Below are positions 7,202-15,725 of a stretch of DNA of 43,775 bases, one piece after another. The stretch is from positions 1-43,775 of the forward strand of contig JAMPXK010000017.1 of the NCBI GenBank assembly GCA_023701245.1, given 5' to 3'. Below the pieces are notes generated by a model. The model was not told where the DNA came from. It was given only the letters and a program-made list of their open reading frames with translations, and did no database searches. Source of the stretch: Elusimicrobiales bacterium (GTDB taxonomy: Bacteria > Elusimicrobiota > Elusimicrobia > Elusimicrobiales > UBA9959). The position numbers and the translations under genes are program-made. Within the stretch, counting starts at the first letter, position 1, and each line of letters starts with the position of its first letter.

Positions 7202-8081
7202 GGGCTTCTTCTACGGTGTTGGCGTGGATGCGGACGGTGTCGGCGAAGTTTTTGGCGTAGCCGCCGCTCAGCGTGAGCGCCACGGGGATCTTTCGGCGGC
7301 GGCATTCGGCCAGGACGAAGGCGTCCCGTTCTTTTATCCCGCCCATGGTGAGTTTGAAGCCGCCCAGCAGGTCCCCGCGGTACACGTCGGCGCCGGCCAC
7401 GTAGACGGCGAAGTCGGGGCGGAAGCGGTCCAGCACCCGCGGCAGCTCGGCGCGCAGCACGGCCAGGTAGGTCCTGTCCCCGGTGCCGGGCTTCAGGCCG
7501 ATGTCCATGGAACTCTTCTCTTTCTTCTCCGGGTAGATCTCCTGGTTATGCACGGAGAAGGTAAAGACCCGCCGGTCGCCTTCTAGAATGGCGGCGGTGC
7601 CGTCGCCCTGGTGGGCGTCCAGGTCCACTACCAGCGCGCGCTTTACGCGGCGCTCCTTCAGCAGCTTCTTCACCGCCACCGCTATATCGTTGAGCAGGCA
7701 GAACCCGGCGCCGCGTTCGCGGCGGGCGTGATGCGAGCCGCCGCCGCAGTTTATCCCCACACCGTTCTTCAGCGCCAGCGCGGCCGCGGCCAGGGTGCCG
7801 CCCGCGTTCATAAGGTGCGCGCGCGCCACCGCCCTGGTTATCCTTATTTCAGCGGCCGCGGCGTCGGCGGGAGTGAACGAGAACTCCAGGTTCTTCTTAA
7901 CCCAGCCCGGGGTATGCGCCAGGAGCAGGTCCGCGCGGGAAGGCGCGCGCGGCGCCAGCACGTCCTTGCGCGAAACCGCGCCCTTTTTGATGAGCAGCCG
8001 CAGCGCGGCCTCGAACTTGTCCGCCCTGAAGACATGCCCCGGGGTCGGGGCCGTGTAGGCTTTGGAGAAGACTATTTTCAT
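7188..8081 (-). CDS. Histone deacetylase superfamily hydrolase
   Basis: A 297-residue class-IV-like HDAC/AcuC-type deacetylase. Family hallmarks are the His pair at 117-118 (GGGSHHARRERGAGFCLLND), the zinc-binding DLDAHQGDGT at 153-162 (Asp155, His157), and GADVYRGDLLGG with Asp232. Length is normal for the short bacterial members (about 300). The substrate cannot be read from sequence; relatives remove acetyl groups from proteins or small amines. The ATG is fixed by overlap with lnt: TGATG shares one base, so translation is probably coupled. The 3' end overlaps the convergent 6620 gene by 14 bases. Confidence 0.9.
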   Translation of the reverse strand: MKIVFSKAYTAPTPGHVFRADKFEAALRLLIKKGAVSRKDVLAPRAPSRADLLLAHTPGWVKKNLEFSFTPADAAAAEIRITRAVARAHLMNAGGTLAAAALALKNGVGINCGGGSHHARRERGAGFCLLNDIAVAVKKLLKERRVKRALVVDLDAHQGDGTAAILEGDRRVFTFSVHNQEIYPEKKEKSSMDIGLKPGTGDRTYLAVLRAELPRVLDRFRPDFAVYVAGADVYRGDLLGGFKLTMGGIKERDAFVLAECRRRKIPVALTLSGGYAKNFADTVRIHANTVEEALKVS

Positions 8082-9577
8082 CAGGCGAAGATAACGGCTA
8101 TCAGGAAAGCCGCCACCACCATGAGCGCCGCCATGGCGAACCAGTGGCCGTAAACTACGAAGAATGAATTGACGGGGTAGACCGGCGCCGCCGCCTCCAG
8201 CACCAGGCGTTCGTTCAGGGCCGTCCTGGCCAGCACCCGGCCCCACGGGTCTATCACGCCGGAAATACCGTTATTGGCCGCCCGCACTACCGACCGGCGG
8301 GTCTCCACGGCCCTGAAGATACTGGCGATGAAATGCTGCCGGGGAGCGGCCGTATCCAGGTACCAGCCGTCGTTGGTAAGGTTGACGAAAAGGTCCGCCC
8401 CGGCCGCGGCGTCGCGCGCGAAAAGCGTAGGAAAAATGGCTTCGTAACAGATGGACACGCCCAGTTTGAAACCGCGCAGCTGCAGCAGGCCCTGGCGGGC
8501 CGAACCCGGCAGGAATTCTCCCAGCTCCGCCACCGGCTTGATATACCGGCCCAGGAAAGAGCGCAGCGGCACGTACTCCCCGAAAGGCACCAGCTGGCGT
8601 TTGTCGTAGGAGGCGGTGATGGTGCCAGCGCCGTCGAGCAGGAAGGCCGACACATGGCTGCCGTCGCCCTTGGAGACCGAGCCCACCAGGCTGGCCCCGG
8701 CGCGCGGAGCCGCCGCGCCCCGCAGCCAGTCGTAGCAGGCCGCTTCGTCCAGCCAGCAGGGCAGGGCGTTCTCGGGCCACACGGCCAGTTCGGCCCCGGC
8801 GGACCGGGCGGCCAGGCCGGCCATGACCTGCTTGATCTCGCCTTCGCGCGTTGCGTCCCACTTGGCGTACTGGTCTATGGACGGCTGCAGCAGGGCCACG
8901 TCCAGGTGGCGCACCGGCGTCCCCGAACCGGCCAGTTCCGCCCGGCCAAAGATCCAGAGCCCGCCCAGGAGCAGCAGCGCCGGAGAGAACCGCAGGGCCT
9001 TTTTCCACGCCGGGCCCGGCAGGAAGAACAGCGACGCCCCCAGCGCGCAGCCGAACGCCATGGCCGCGCCCAGCCCGTAAACCCCGGTCACCGAAGCCGC
9101 CTGGATGAGCGGCAGGCACTGCCACTGCGTGTAGCCCAGCATGAACCAGGGGAACCAGACCGCCTTGAAGCTCAACCACACCTTGCCGTATTCCAGCAGG
9201 AACCAGCCCAGCGCGAACAGGTAAGGCCACACCTTGAACCCCGCCCGCCGCAGGAAATAGCCGTACACCGAGATCAGCGCGAATTCCAGCGCCAGCACCA
9301 GGCTCAGCAGCAGCAGCCCCAGCGCCGACACCCCCGCCCCCACGCCGCCCGCCCGCATGGTAGGATAGATCCAGTAAAGTATCCCGGCGTAGAACAGCCA
9401 GCCGCCCGCCAGGCCCCCCAGCGCCGCGGCCCGCGGGCTCTTAACGGCCAGCAGGTAATAGCACAGCGGCCCCAGCCCCGCCCAGCCCAGCCACCCCAGG
9501 TCGAACTTGGGATAAGCGAGCACAAGCAGCACGGAAGTCAGTACCGGCAGTATTATCAGAGGGATCTTTTTCAGCAT
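8081..9577 (-). CDS. lnt: Apolipoprotein N-acyltransferase
   Basis: A 498-residue inner-membrane enzyme that adds the third acyl chain to lipoproteins. The N-terminal half carries about six hydrophobic segments, then a nitrilase-type domain starts near residue 225. The catalytic triad is visible: Glu269 (WPENALP), Lys326 (YDKRQLVPFGEY) and Cys377 (SICYEAIFP). A last membrane segment closes the chain. I start at the ATG at 9577 (MLKKIPLIIL); an upstream in-frame TTG at 9619 would add 14 residues without a better SD. It lies downstream of secA on the same strand, separated by a cruciform repeat, and is coupled to the HDAC-like gene. Its presence shows a lipoprotein-bearing, diderm-type envelope. 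Confidence 0.95.
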   Translation of the reverse strand: MLKKIPLIILPVLTSVLLVLAYPKFDLGWLGWAGLGPLCYYLLAVKSPRAAALGGLAGGWLFYAGILYWIYPTMRAGGVGAGVSALGLLLLSLVLALEFALISVYGYFLRRAGFKVWPYLFALGWFLLEYGKVWLSFKAVWFPWFMLGYTQWQCLPLIQAASVTGVYGLGAAMAFGCALGASLFFLPGPAWKKALRFSPALLLLGGLWIFGRAELAGSGTPVRHLDVALLQPSIDQYAKWDATREGEIKQVMAGLAARSAGAELAVWPENALPCWLDEAACYDWLRGAAAPRAGASLVGSVSKGDGSHVSAFLLDGAGTITASYDKRQLVPFGEYVPLRSFLGRYIKPVAELGEFLPGSARQGLLQLRGFKLGVSICYEAIFPTLFARDAAAGADLFVNLTNDGWYLDTAAPRQHFIASIFRAVETRRSVVRAANNGISGVIDPWGRVLARTALNERLVLEAAAPVYPVNSFFVVYGHWFAMAALMVVAAFLIAVIFA

Positions 9578-9616
9578 TGGAAAGTTAAGCCCCGGGCGGA
9601 TAACAGCCGCGGCCGG

Positions 9617-9730
9617 CAAGGATATGCCTTCGCAGGGGCCTCGCGAGCCCCGAGCTTGCGCAGCGCGAGGGGTGAGTGACAGAGCCGGGCCACGGTGTAG
9701 CCCGGCGTACCCGGAGAAGGCATATCCTTG
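9617..9730. repeat. Cruciform repeat, copy A
   Basis: The ends are a perfect 15-bp inverted repeat (CAAGGATATGCCTTC at 9617-9631, its complement at 9716-9730). Inside are a GGGGC/GCCCC hairpin (9635-9651), the shared core GCTTGCGCAGCGC (9654-9666), and a hairpin GCCGGGC-CACGGTGTA-GCCCGGC (9684-9706). Copies B (15726-15857) and C (40483-40634) share the core and the CACGGTGT loop. It sits between secA and lnt, both on the minus strand. Confidence 0.75.
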
Positions 9731-9751
9731 GCGGACGCTGTCTCTCTGGAC

Positions 9752-12385
9752 CTAAGAGTTAACGCCGTGGCACTTCTTGTACTTCTTGCCCGAGCCGCAC
9801 GGGCACGGGTCGTTGCGCCCGATCTTGGCGTCCGCGAACTTGTTGACCGGCTTGGGCGCCGCCTGGGGCGCCTGCGGCCTCGCCTGCCCGCCGGCCGCGC
9901 CCGCCGCCACCGGCTGCAGCGCCGGCTGCGCCACCGGGCGCGGCGGCAGCTGGATGCGGAAAACGTATTCCACCATCTGGTCGCGCACGCGGCCCAGCAT
10001 GGCCTCGAACAGCGAGTAGGACTCCTTCTGGTACTCTATCAGCGGGTCCTTCTGGCCGTAGGCGCGCAGCCCCACGCCTTTCTTCAGGTGGTCCAGTTCG
10101 AACAGGTGGTTCTTCCAGATATGGTCCATGATCTGCAAGAGCAGCACCCGCTGCAGCTCCGCGAAATTCACGTTGCGCTCCTCGAAGTCCTTGAAGCGGC
10201 GCTCGTACGCCTCGTCCACCTTCTTCATCACCTCGTCCTCCAGCGCCGGGCGCGTCAGCACGTGCGCCTCGTCCGGAGTGTAGACCAGTTCGAAACCGGC
10301 CGTCTTCTTGAGATAGATGTTAAGCCCTTCCAGGTTCCAGAGCGAAGCCGCCTGGTCCTGGGGGGCGTGCAGGTCCAGCTGCTCCGTCACCGCCTCGTGG
10401 ATCATGGTCTTCACGCGCTCCGGCACCCCGACCCCGTCCAGGATGATATTGCGCAGCTCGTAGATGGCCAGGCGCTGCTTGTTCATCACGTTGTCGTAGT
10501 CCAGCAGCTGCTTGCGGGCGTCGAAGTTCATGCCTTCCACGCGCTTCTGCGCGCCTTCGATCTGCCGGCTGACGAGGGCGGACTCTATAACCTCGCCCTC
10601 CTCCATGCCCAGCTTCTCCATGATGGCCGAGATCCGGTCCGAACCGAACAGGCGCATCAGTTCGTCTTCCAGCGAAACGTAGAACACCGAGGACCCAGGG
10701 TCCCCCTGGCGCGCGCAGCGGCCGCGCAGCTGGTTGTCGATGCGGCGGCTTTCGTGGCGCTCGGTGCCTATCACGCGCAGCCCGCCCACGGAGCCCACGT
10801 AATCGTGCTCTTCCACCACCGGCGGGTTGCCGCCCAGGATGATGTCGGTACCGCGGCCGGCCATGTTGGTGGCGATGGTCACCTGGCCCTTGCGGCCGGC
10901 CTGGGCGATGATCTGCGCTTCCATCTCGTGGTATTTGGCGTTGAGCACCTGGTGCGGGATGCCCTTGGTGCGCAGCATGGTGGCCAGCTTCTCGGATTTT
11001 TCTATGGAGCGGGTACCCACCAGCATGGGCTGGCCCTTGCGCCAATGCTCGTCTATCTCCGCCACGATGGCGTTGTTCTTCTCGCGCTCGGTGCGGTAGA
11101 TGCGGTCCGGCGTGTCCAGGCGCACCAGCGGGCGGTTCGGCGGGATCTCCACCACGTCCAGCTTGTAGATCTCCCAGAATTCGTCGGACTCCGTCATGGC
11201 CGTACCGGTCATGCCAGAGAGCTTGTTGTAGAGCTTGAAATAGTTCTGGAAGGTGATGGTGGCCAGCGTCTGGTTCTCTTCCTTGATGCGCATGTTCTCT
11301 TTGGCTTCGATGGCCTGGTGCAGGCCGTCGGACCAGCGGCGGCCCGGCATCAGGCGGCCCGTGAACTCGTCCACTATCATGATCTCGCCCTCTTTCACCA
11401 CGTACTCCACGTCCTTGCGGAACAGGTGATGGGCGCGCAGGCCCTGCGTCAGGTGGTGGGCCCACTCGCTGGAAACATCGTCGTAAATGTTGCCCACGCC
11501 CAGGATCTTCTCCGCCTTCTTAACGCCTTCCTCGGTCAGGGTGGCGGTATGGCTCTTCTCGTCTATCACGGCGTCGTAGCCCTTGCCCAGGTCCACGCCG
11601 TCGCGCTTGGCCTCTATCTCCTCTTTCTCGGTGATAAAGCGCGGAGTCAGGAGCGGGATCACCCGGTTGACGATGTAATACTTGTCGGTGGATTCCTCGG
11701 CCGGGCCGGAGATGATGAGCGGCGTGCGGGCCTCGTCTATCAGGATGGAGTCCACTTCGTCCACGATGGCGTAATTGCGGTTGCGCATCACGCGGTCTTC
11801 CTTGTCCATCACCATGTTGTCGCGCAGGTAGTCGAAGCCCACCTCGTTGTTGGTGATGTAGGTGATGTCGCGGTTGTACATTTCGCGGCGCTCTTCGTTG
11901 CGCATGTCGTGCTGCACGGAGCCCACGGTAAGGCCCAGGAACTCGTGCACGGGGCCCATCCACTGGCTGTCGCGCTTGGCCAGGTAATCGTTGACGGTCA
12001 CCACGTGCACGCCCTTGCCGGTGAGGGCGTTGAGGTAGGCGGGCAGGGTGGAGACCAGCGTCTTGCCTTCGCCGGTGCGCATTTCGGCTATCTTGCCGCG
12101 GTGCAGGGTGATGCCGCCGATGAGCTGCACGTCGTAGTGGCGCATCTTCAGCACGCGCTTGGACGCCTCGCGCACGCAGGCGAAAGCCTCGGGCAGCAGG
12201 TCGTCGAGCGTTTCGCCCTTGGCCAGGCGTTCTTTGAATTCGGGCGTCTTGGCTTTAAGCTGGTCGTCGGAAAGCTTGGAGATCTCTTCTTCCAGGGAAT
12301 TTATGCGGTCCACCAGGGGCTGTATGGTCTTAAGGGACCGCGCGCTCTTGGAGCCAATGAGGGATTCAACGAGTTTTTTGAGCAT
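9752..12385 (-). CDS. secA: Preprotein translocase ATPase subunit SecA
   Basis: An 877-residue SecA, the cytoplasmic motor that drives unfolded proteins through SecYEG. It shows the N-terminal helix typical of SecA, Walker A in MRTGEGKT (GEGKT at 105-109), the DEVD box at 209-212 ([15 protein letters not shown]), the second nucleotide domain with [12 protein letters not shown], the [11 protein letters not shown] motif, and a C-terminal zinc-binding SEC-C tail ([14 protein letters not shown]). Full length, intact. The ATG has no clear SD; instead a promoter places the predicted transcript start two bases upstream (see 12394-12422). Given the many signal-peptide proteins nearby, it is the export engine for this region's products, though the adjacency itself need not be meaningful. 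Confidence 0.98.
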   Translation of the reverse strand: MLKKLVESLIGSKSARSLKTIQPLVDRINSLEEEISKLSDDQLKAKTPEFKERLAKGETLDDLLPEAFACVREASKRVLKMRHYDVQLIGGITLHRGKIAEMRTGEGKTLVSTLPAYLNALTGKGVHVVTVNDYLAKRDSQWMGPVHEFLGLTVGSVQHDMRNEERREMYNRDITYITNNEVGFDYLRDNMVMDKEDRVMRNRNYAIVDEVDSILIDEARTPLIISGPAEESTDKYYIVNRVIPLLTPRFITEKEEIEAKRDGVDLGKGYDAVIDEKSHTATLTEEGVKKAEKILGVGNIYDDVSSEWAHHLTQGLRAHHLFRKDVEYVVKEGEIMIVDEFTGRLMPGRRWSDGLHQAIEAKENMRIKEENQTLATITFQNYFKLYNKLSGMTGTAMTESDEFWEIYKLDVVEIPPNRPLVRLDTPDRIYRTEREKNNAIVAEIDEHWRKGQPMLVGTRSIEKSEKLATMLRTKGIPHQVLNAKYHEMEAQIIAQAGRKGQVTIATNMAGRGTDIILGGNPPVVEEHDYVGSVGGLRVIGTERHESRRIDNQLRGRCARQGDPGSSVFYVSLEDELMRLFGSDRISAIMEKLGMEEGEVIESALVSRQIEGAQKRVEGMNFDARKQLLDYDNVMNKQRLAIYELRNIILDGVGVPERVKTMIHEAVTEQLDLHAPQDQAASLWNLEGLNIYLKKTAGFELVYTPDEAHVLTRPALEDEVMKKVDEAYERRFKDFEERNVNFAELQRVLLLQIMDHIWKNHLFELDHLKKGVGLRAYGQKDPLIEYQKESYSLFEAMLGRVRDQMVEYVFRIQLPPRPVAQPALQPVAAGAAGGQARPQAPQAAPKPVNKFADAKIGRNDPCPCGSGKKYKKCHGVNS

Positions 12386-12393
12386 ATCCCAAC

Positions 12394-12422
12394 ATTAAAC
12401 AACTTTTAAACGCGTTTATAAA
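12394..12422 (-). promoter_or_regulatory. secA promoter with near-leaderless start
   Basis: On the minus strand TTTATA (12422-12417), a 17-base spacer, then TTTAAT (12399-12394). The predicted +1 is 12387, two bases before the secA ATG (12385), leaving no room for an SD. Confidence 0.5.
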
Positions 12423-12502
12423 GGAAGCCGCCGCCACCCCGGGCCATTGGGCCCATATCGCCACTTACCCGAAAGTACTACACTCAAAGAACGTCCATGC
12501 CG

Positions 12503-12508
12503 TATACT
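12503..12508 (+). promoter_or_regulatory. -10 box placing +1 on the ATG of the small membrane protein
   Basis: TATACT at 12503-12508. Counting seven bases on gives +1 at 12515, exactly the A of an ATG that opens the reading frame. No SD is visible. Confidence 0.4.
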
Positions 12509-12514
12509 ATGAAC

Positions 12515-12736
12515 ATGGCGAACCGGATCATCATCAACAAACTGCACATCCCGGAGCAGTTCCCTCCCTATCTCAGAAAACTGGTCCTTTTTGACCGGAT
12601 GATCTCAGCCATGCTCTGGTTCATAACCGCAGTACTGGCCGTTTTCCTGATATTTTTCGTCGCCGACAACGGTATCGGTCCGTGGTCATTCGCCGGCATG
12701 GCCCTTTTATCGTTGTGTATCGCCGCCAATATTTGA
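12515..12736 (+). CDS. Small two-helix membrane protein
   Basis: A 73-residue frame from the ATG at 12515 (MANRIIINKLHIPEQ); an in-frame ATG at 12497 would add six residues. Two hydrophobic segments (about MISAMLWFITAVLAVFLIFFV and WSFAGMALLSLCIAANI) suggest a hairpin in the inner membrane with a basic cytoplasmic start. Codon use favours G or C at third positions, like real genes here, but there is no SD. It lies between secA and the zinc-ribbon protein. No family recognised; it could be a spurious frame. Confidence 0.5.
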   Translation: MANRIIINKLHIPEQFPPYLRKLVLFDRMISAMLWFITAVLAVFLIFFVADNGIGPWSFAGMALLSLCIAANI

Positions 12737-12765
12737 CCCGCAAACAAGCTCGCCTGTAGCCACTC

Positions 12766-12774
12766 TGCTATAAT
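12766..12774 (+). promoter_or_regulatory. Extended -10 promoter, near-leaderless
   Basis: TGCTATAAT (extended -10) at 12766-12774. Predicted +1 is 12781, three bases before the ATG at 12784. No good -35 at 16-18 bases, as is common with extended -10 promoters, and no SD. Confidence 0.55.
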
Positions 12775-12783
12775 TTACCTGCG

Positions 12784-13479
12784 ATGGAAAACCCACCGGA
12801 ACTGCCGGATTCTGTGAAATGCCCCTATTGCGGGGCGGGCAACGGCCTGGAGAGCGAGTTCTGCGGGGCTTGCTACAAGAAACTCCACATCCCGGGCGAA
12901 GTGCGGGCGGAAGCCCGGGCGGAGCGCATCCTGGCCAAAGCCGCGCCGGCGGCCGGCCCGGACGCGCGTCCAGCCTCCCGCCTCTGGATACGGGTCGCCC
13001 TGATAGGCGGCCTTTTCCTCTTCTATACCCGTTGGCTGGGCGCCGGGAACTATTTTTCCCTGCTCGACTATGTGAACCTGGCCTTCCACGAAGCCGGCCA
13101 TATTTTCCTCGGGTTCTTCGGCCGGTTCATCACCGTCCTGGGCGGCTCCCTGTTCCAGCTGCTCATCCCGGCGCTCTGCCTGGTGCACCTGCTGCGGCGC
13201 GGCGCCAACCTGGGCTGGCAGCTGTGCCTGTTCTGGATAGGGCAGAACCTGCTGAACATCAGCATCTACGCCGGCGACGCCATCCGCCAGGAACTGCCGC
13301 TGGTAGGCGGCGGCGTGCACGACTGGACCTACCTGCTGACGGAGCTGGGCCTGATAGCGCATCCCGACGGCGTGCGGAAATTCATTTTCTTATGCGGCTC
13401 GGCCGTGATCTTCTGGAGCCTTTACCTGATAGCGCGGGACGCCAGGAACCGCGAACCGATAGAACTTGGACAACACTGA
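12784..13479 (+). CDS. Zinc-ribbon membrane protein with HEAGH metalloprotease-like motif
   Basis: A 231-residue protein. The N-terminus is a zinc ribbon: Cys13-x2-Cys16 and Cys27-x2-Cys30. A charged Ala/Arg linker follows, then several membrane segments. HEAGH at residues 102-106 (NLAFHEAGHIFLGFFGRF) is the zinc-binding signature of membrane metalloproteases of the M50/site-2-protease type. GGSLFQLLIPALCL and FWIGQNLLNISIYAGDA follow, the second possibly supplying a third ligand. Known M50 enzymes cut transmembrane substrates, but this protein is short and its fold is unproven. The next gene overlaps it by one base (TGATG), so the two are coupled. Confidence 0.8.
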   Translation: MENPPELPDSVKCPYCGAGNGLESEFCGACYKKLHIPGEVRAEARAERILAKAAPAAGPDARPASRLWIRVALIGGLFLFYTRWLGAGNYFSLLDYVNLAFHEAGHIFLGFFGRFITVLGGSLFQLLIPALCLVHLLRRGANLGWQLCLFWIGQNLLNISIYAGDAIRQELPLVGGGVHDWTYLLTELGLIAHPDGVRKFIFLCGSAVIFWSLYLIARDARNREPIELGQH

Positions 13480-14360
13480 TGAAAAAACTGCTGCTGCTGA
13501 CGCTGCTCCTTGCTCCCCTCCCCGCCGCCGCCCAAGGCGGCCGTCCGCCCGCGCCCGCGGCCGCTGTAACGGCCAATATGAACTATGCCTCTCCCGGCGG
13601 GCTTATAAGCCGGCGCGCCGGCCTGCTCGGCGAGGCCGAGCTGGGCGAACTGGCGGGCATGAAACTGCGCATGGCGGCCGAAGGAACCCACTTGCGCTCC
13701 ATGGGCCCCGACCATTTTCCGGAAGAGCTCTATAAAACCGACCTGCGCCTGAGCGCCGAGGACAAAAAGACGCGCCTGAGCCTGAACCTGGGCTCCAACT
13801 CGGACCGGCCCTTCCACTCCCCCGCCGAAACCGACCTGGGCGTGAACTTCGCGCGTACCTTCTCCGAAAAGGGACCGCATGCCTGGCTGTGGGGCCTGAA
13901 CTATTCCACCCGCCGCACCTTCCTGCGCGGCGTGCCCATGCCGTTCATCGGCTACCGCTACACCACCGCCACCCTCACCATAGTGGCGCCTTTCATGGCC
14001 CGCTGGCAGGCCTTTAAGACCGTCTCTTTCTCCGCCGCCTACCTGCCGGTGCGCAATTTCCGCCTGGCGGTGAACTGGCGCCCGCTGCCCTATTTCAGCG
14101 CCGAGCTGGAAGGCGGTTCGGTGCTGGAGCAGTTCCTGCTGGCCGGCCGCGCCGACAAAGGCGAGGCGTTCTTCTACGAGGCCCAGTACATAGCGCTGAA
14201 GCCTTCGCTCTTCTTGTCCCGCCGCTTGCAGGTGACGCCCTCCCTGGGCTGGCAGCTGCGCGGCCTCTACTACGAAGGCTCCAGCTACGACACCCACCAT
14301 GGCAAGAGGCGCCTTGGCGGCGGCCCAGCGCTGGGTCTGGGCGTCAAATACAATTTCTAG
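13479..14360 (+). CDS. Outer-membrane beta-barrel-like protein
   Basis: A 293-residue exported protein. The signal peptide MKKLLLLTLLLAPLPAAAQ is followed by a Pro/Ala linker and then a chain dominated by alternating polar and aromatic strands (TDLRLSAEDKKTRLSLNLGS, HAWLWGLNYSTRRTF, LRLAV-like segments). It ends in a terminal phenylalanine (LGVKYNF), the classic C-terminal signal of barrels inserted by the BAM machine. It may belong to the poorly characterised DUF6268-like barrels, a guess from length and pattern. The ATG overlaps the stop of the HEAGH protein by one base, so the two are produced together, suggesting a shared envelope role. Confidence 0.78.
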   Translation: MKKLLLLTLLLAPLPAAAQGGRPPAPAAAVTANMNYASPGGLISRRAGLLGEAELGELAGMKLRMAAEGTHLRSMGPDHFPEELYKTDLRLSAEDKKTRLSLNLGSNSDRPFHSPAETDLGVNFARTFSEKGPHAWLWGLNYSTRRTFLRGVPMPFIGYRYTTATLTIVAPFMARWQAFKTVSFSAAYLPVRNFRLAVNWRPLPYFSAELEGGSVLEQFLLAGRADKGEAFFYEAQYIALKPSLFLSRRLQVTPSLGWQLRGLYYEGSSYDTHHGKRRLGGGPALGLGVKYNF

Positions 14361-14448
14361 CCTGAACTTTCCCGCCCCTTCGCGCTACTATTCCCATAGG
14401 ACCTATTACTTTCAGGGCACATAGGCCCTGCCGCGGTGCGCGTGGCCC

Positions 14449-14457
14449 TGCCATAAT
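14449..14457 (+). promoter_or_regulatory. Extended -10 promoter placing +1 on an ATG
   Basis: TGCCATAAT at 14449-14457. Predicted +1 is 14464, the A of the in-frame ATG taken as the start. Upstream lie TAGGACCTA (14397-14405) and TAGGCCC (14422-14428), the same site family as in front of both clostripain genes. Confidence 0.45.
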
Positions 14458-14463
14458 ATGACT

Positions 14464-15213
14464 ATGCTTAAAAGCGCGTTGGTACTGCTGCTGGCCGCCG
14501 CCCCGGTCTTCGCCGAGGGCCTGCCCGATTTCAACCTCAACGCCATCCGCGCCAGGGACATCCTGGAGAAACGCGCCGTCAACCCCGACATGATCCAGGG
14601 CATAATGGAGTACGACCGCATCCCCGGTGCGCCCCAGCCCGTCTGCGTGCGGGCCGACGGGCGGCCCATGCCCAAATTCAAGCCCGCGGAGACCTACCGG
14701 CTCTTCGACCCGGCCAACCCGGTAATGATCTCGCGCAACGGCTACGTGCAGATAAATTCTTCCACCAAGATAAAGGTGAACAAAGAGAAAGGCGAGCTGG
14801 CGGTCTATTTCCCGGACGTGGAATTCGGCGGGGGCGCCATGTTCGAAGGCGGCTCGGACCTGTTCGTGCGCATTACCGGCACCGAAGAGGCCCCGGCCAT
14901 CTCCTGGGCCACGGTGATCTGCTCCAACGGCTCCTTCCTGGGCTACAAGGGCGCCACTTTCGATTTCCCGCAGCGCAGCGGCACCTTCTCCATCAGCGAG
15001 ACCTTCGCCATGGGCGCGCCCAAGACGCTGATAGCCCGCACGCACCGCTGGCTGGCCGGCGGCCTGGTTACCCTGGAAGACCTCTGCACCGCGGAGTTCA
15101 AAGAAAAGATGAAGGACGCCCGCGCAGAAACGCTGCCGGAAAAACTGGGCAAATACAATTTCGACTACAACCCCAGGAAGAACGCGCTGAAGGTGACCTG
15201 GGAAAATAAATAA
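14464..15213 (+). CDS. Secreted hypothetical protein sharing a post-signal motif with clostripain 2
   Basis: A 249-residue exported protein (an ATG at 14458 would add MT). The signal peptide is MLKSALVLLLAAAPVFA. The mature chain begins EGLPDFNLNAIRARDIL, close to QDFNLNSLSAADI at the same place in clostripain 2. The rest is beta-rich with two or three Cys and no recognised domain; the C-terminal 50 residues are charged. There is no SD; the promoter suggests a leaderless message. A strong terminator follows the stop. The shared N-terminal motif and shared promoter sites suggest it works with, or is processed by, the C11 proteases; that is inference. Confidence 0.8.
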   Translation: MLKSALVLLLAAAPVFAEGLPDFNLNAIRARDILEKRAVNPDMIQGIMEYDRIPGAPQPVCVRADGRPMPKFKPAETYRLFDPANPVMISRNGYVQINSSTKIKVNKEKGELAVYFPDVEFGGGAMFEGGSDLFVRITGTEEAPAISWATVICSNGSFLGYKGATFDFPQRSGTFSISETFAMGAPKTLIARTHRWLAGGLVTLEDLCTAEFKEKMKDARAETLPEKLGKYNFDYNPRKNALKVTWENK

Positions 15214-15232
15214 CTTTGGGGGAACGTAAGGG

Positions 15233-15263
15233 ATAGGGGCCGGCAACGGCCCCTATTCTTTTT
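15233..15263 (+). terminator. Rho-independent terminator
   Basis: A 10-bp perfect stem, ATAGGGGCCG (15233-15242) with CGGCCCCTAT (15247-15256), closed by a GCAA tetraloop and followed by TCTTTTTT. It ends the 14464 transcript. Its right arm and tail run into the 3' end of trmL (stop at 15253), which reads the other way. Confidence 0.9.
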
Positions 15264-15711
15264 TGCCGGTCTGGCGCAGGGCCTCGTAGAGGGCCACGCC
15301 GGCGGAAGTGGAAAGGTTGAGCGAGCGCACCCGGTCGGACCACATGGGAATGCGGTAGAGTCGGTCGGCGTATTTCTCGTAAACCTCGTCGGGGAAACCG
15401 GCGGTCTCGGCGCCGAAGACCAGGCAGGAATCTTCCCGGTACGGGGCCTCCCAGTAGGACTTGCCGCCGCGGGTGGAGAAGAAGATGAGCGACGGGTCGG
15501 GCGGCAGCGTGGCGAGGAAAGTGTCCCAGTCCTTGTGCACAGAGTACTTCAGGAACTGCCAGTAATCCAGCCCGGAGCGGCGTATTTCCTTGTCGCTCAG
15601 GTTGAACCCCATCTTGCCCACAAAAGCCAGCTCCGTGCCGGTGGCCACGCAGGACCGCCCTATGTTGCCGGCGTTCCAGGGGATATCGGGATTAAGCAGG
15701 ACTATTTTCAT
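15253..15711 (-). CDS. trmL: tRNA (cytidine/uridine-34-2'-O)-methyltransferase
   Basis: A 152-residue SPOUT methyltransferase that 2'-O-methylates the wobble base of certain leucine tRNAs. The knot motifs are all present: NPDIPWNAGNIGRSC (about 8-22), LVFGAETAGFP (about 98-108) and IPMWSDRVRSLNLSTSAGVA (about 121-140). Length is typical of TrmL/CspR. Its stop lies inside the terminator of the convergent neighbour. Cruciform repeat B separates its start from the 3' end of asnB upstream on the same strand. Confidence 0.93.
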   Translation of the reverse strand: MKIVLLNPDIPWNAGNIGRSCVATGTELAFVGKMGFNLSDKEIRRSGLDYWQFLKYSVHKDWDTFLATLPPDPSLIFFSTRGGKSYWEAPYREDSCLVFGAETAGFPDEVYEKYADRLYRIPMWSDRVRSLNLSTSAGVALYEALRQTGKKE

Positions 15712-15725
15712 GTTCTCGGATCTCC

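Noticed and set aside
9617-9730. Cruciform repeats as CRISPR or tRNA genes
   Set aside because: No regular spacer array; folds are linear hairpins without a cloverleaf, anticodon arm or acceptor stem.
9728-12409. 893-codon plus-strand open frame opposite secA
   Set aside because: Antisense shadow; the minus strand encodes complete SecA with all motifs. The His/Val/Leu-rich translation is a composition artefact.
12819-13478. In-frame upstream extension of the barrel gene across the HEAGH gene
   Set aside because: The region is coding in the other frame (zinc ribbon, HEAGH); the barrel has a proper signal peptide starting at 13479.
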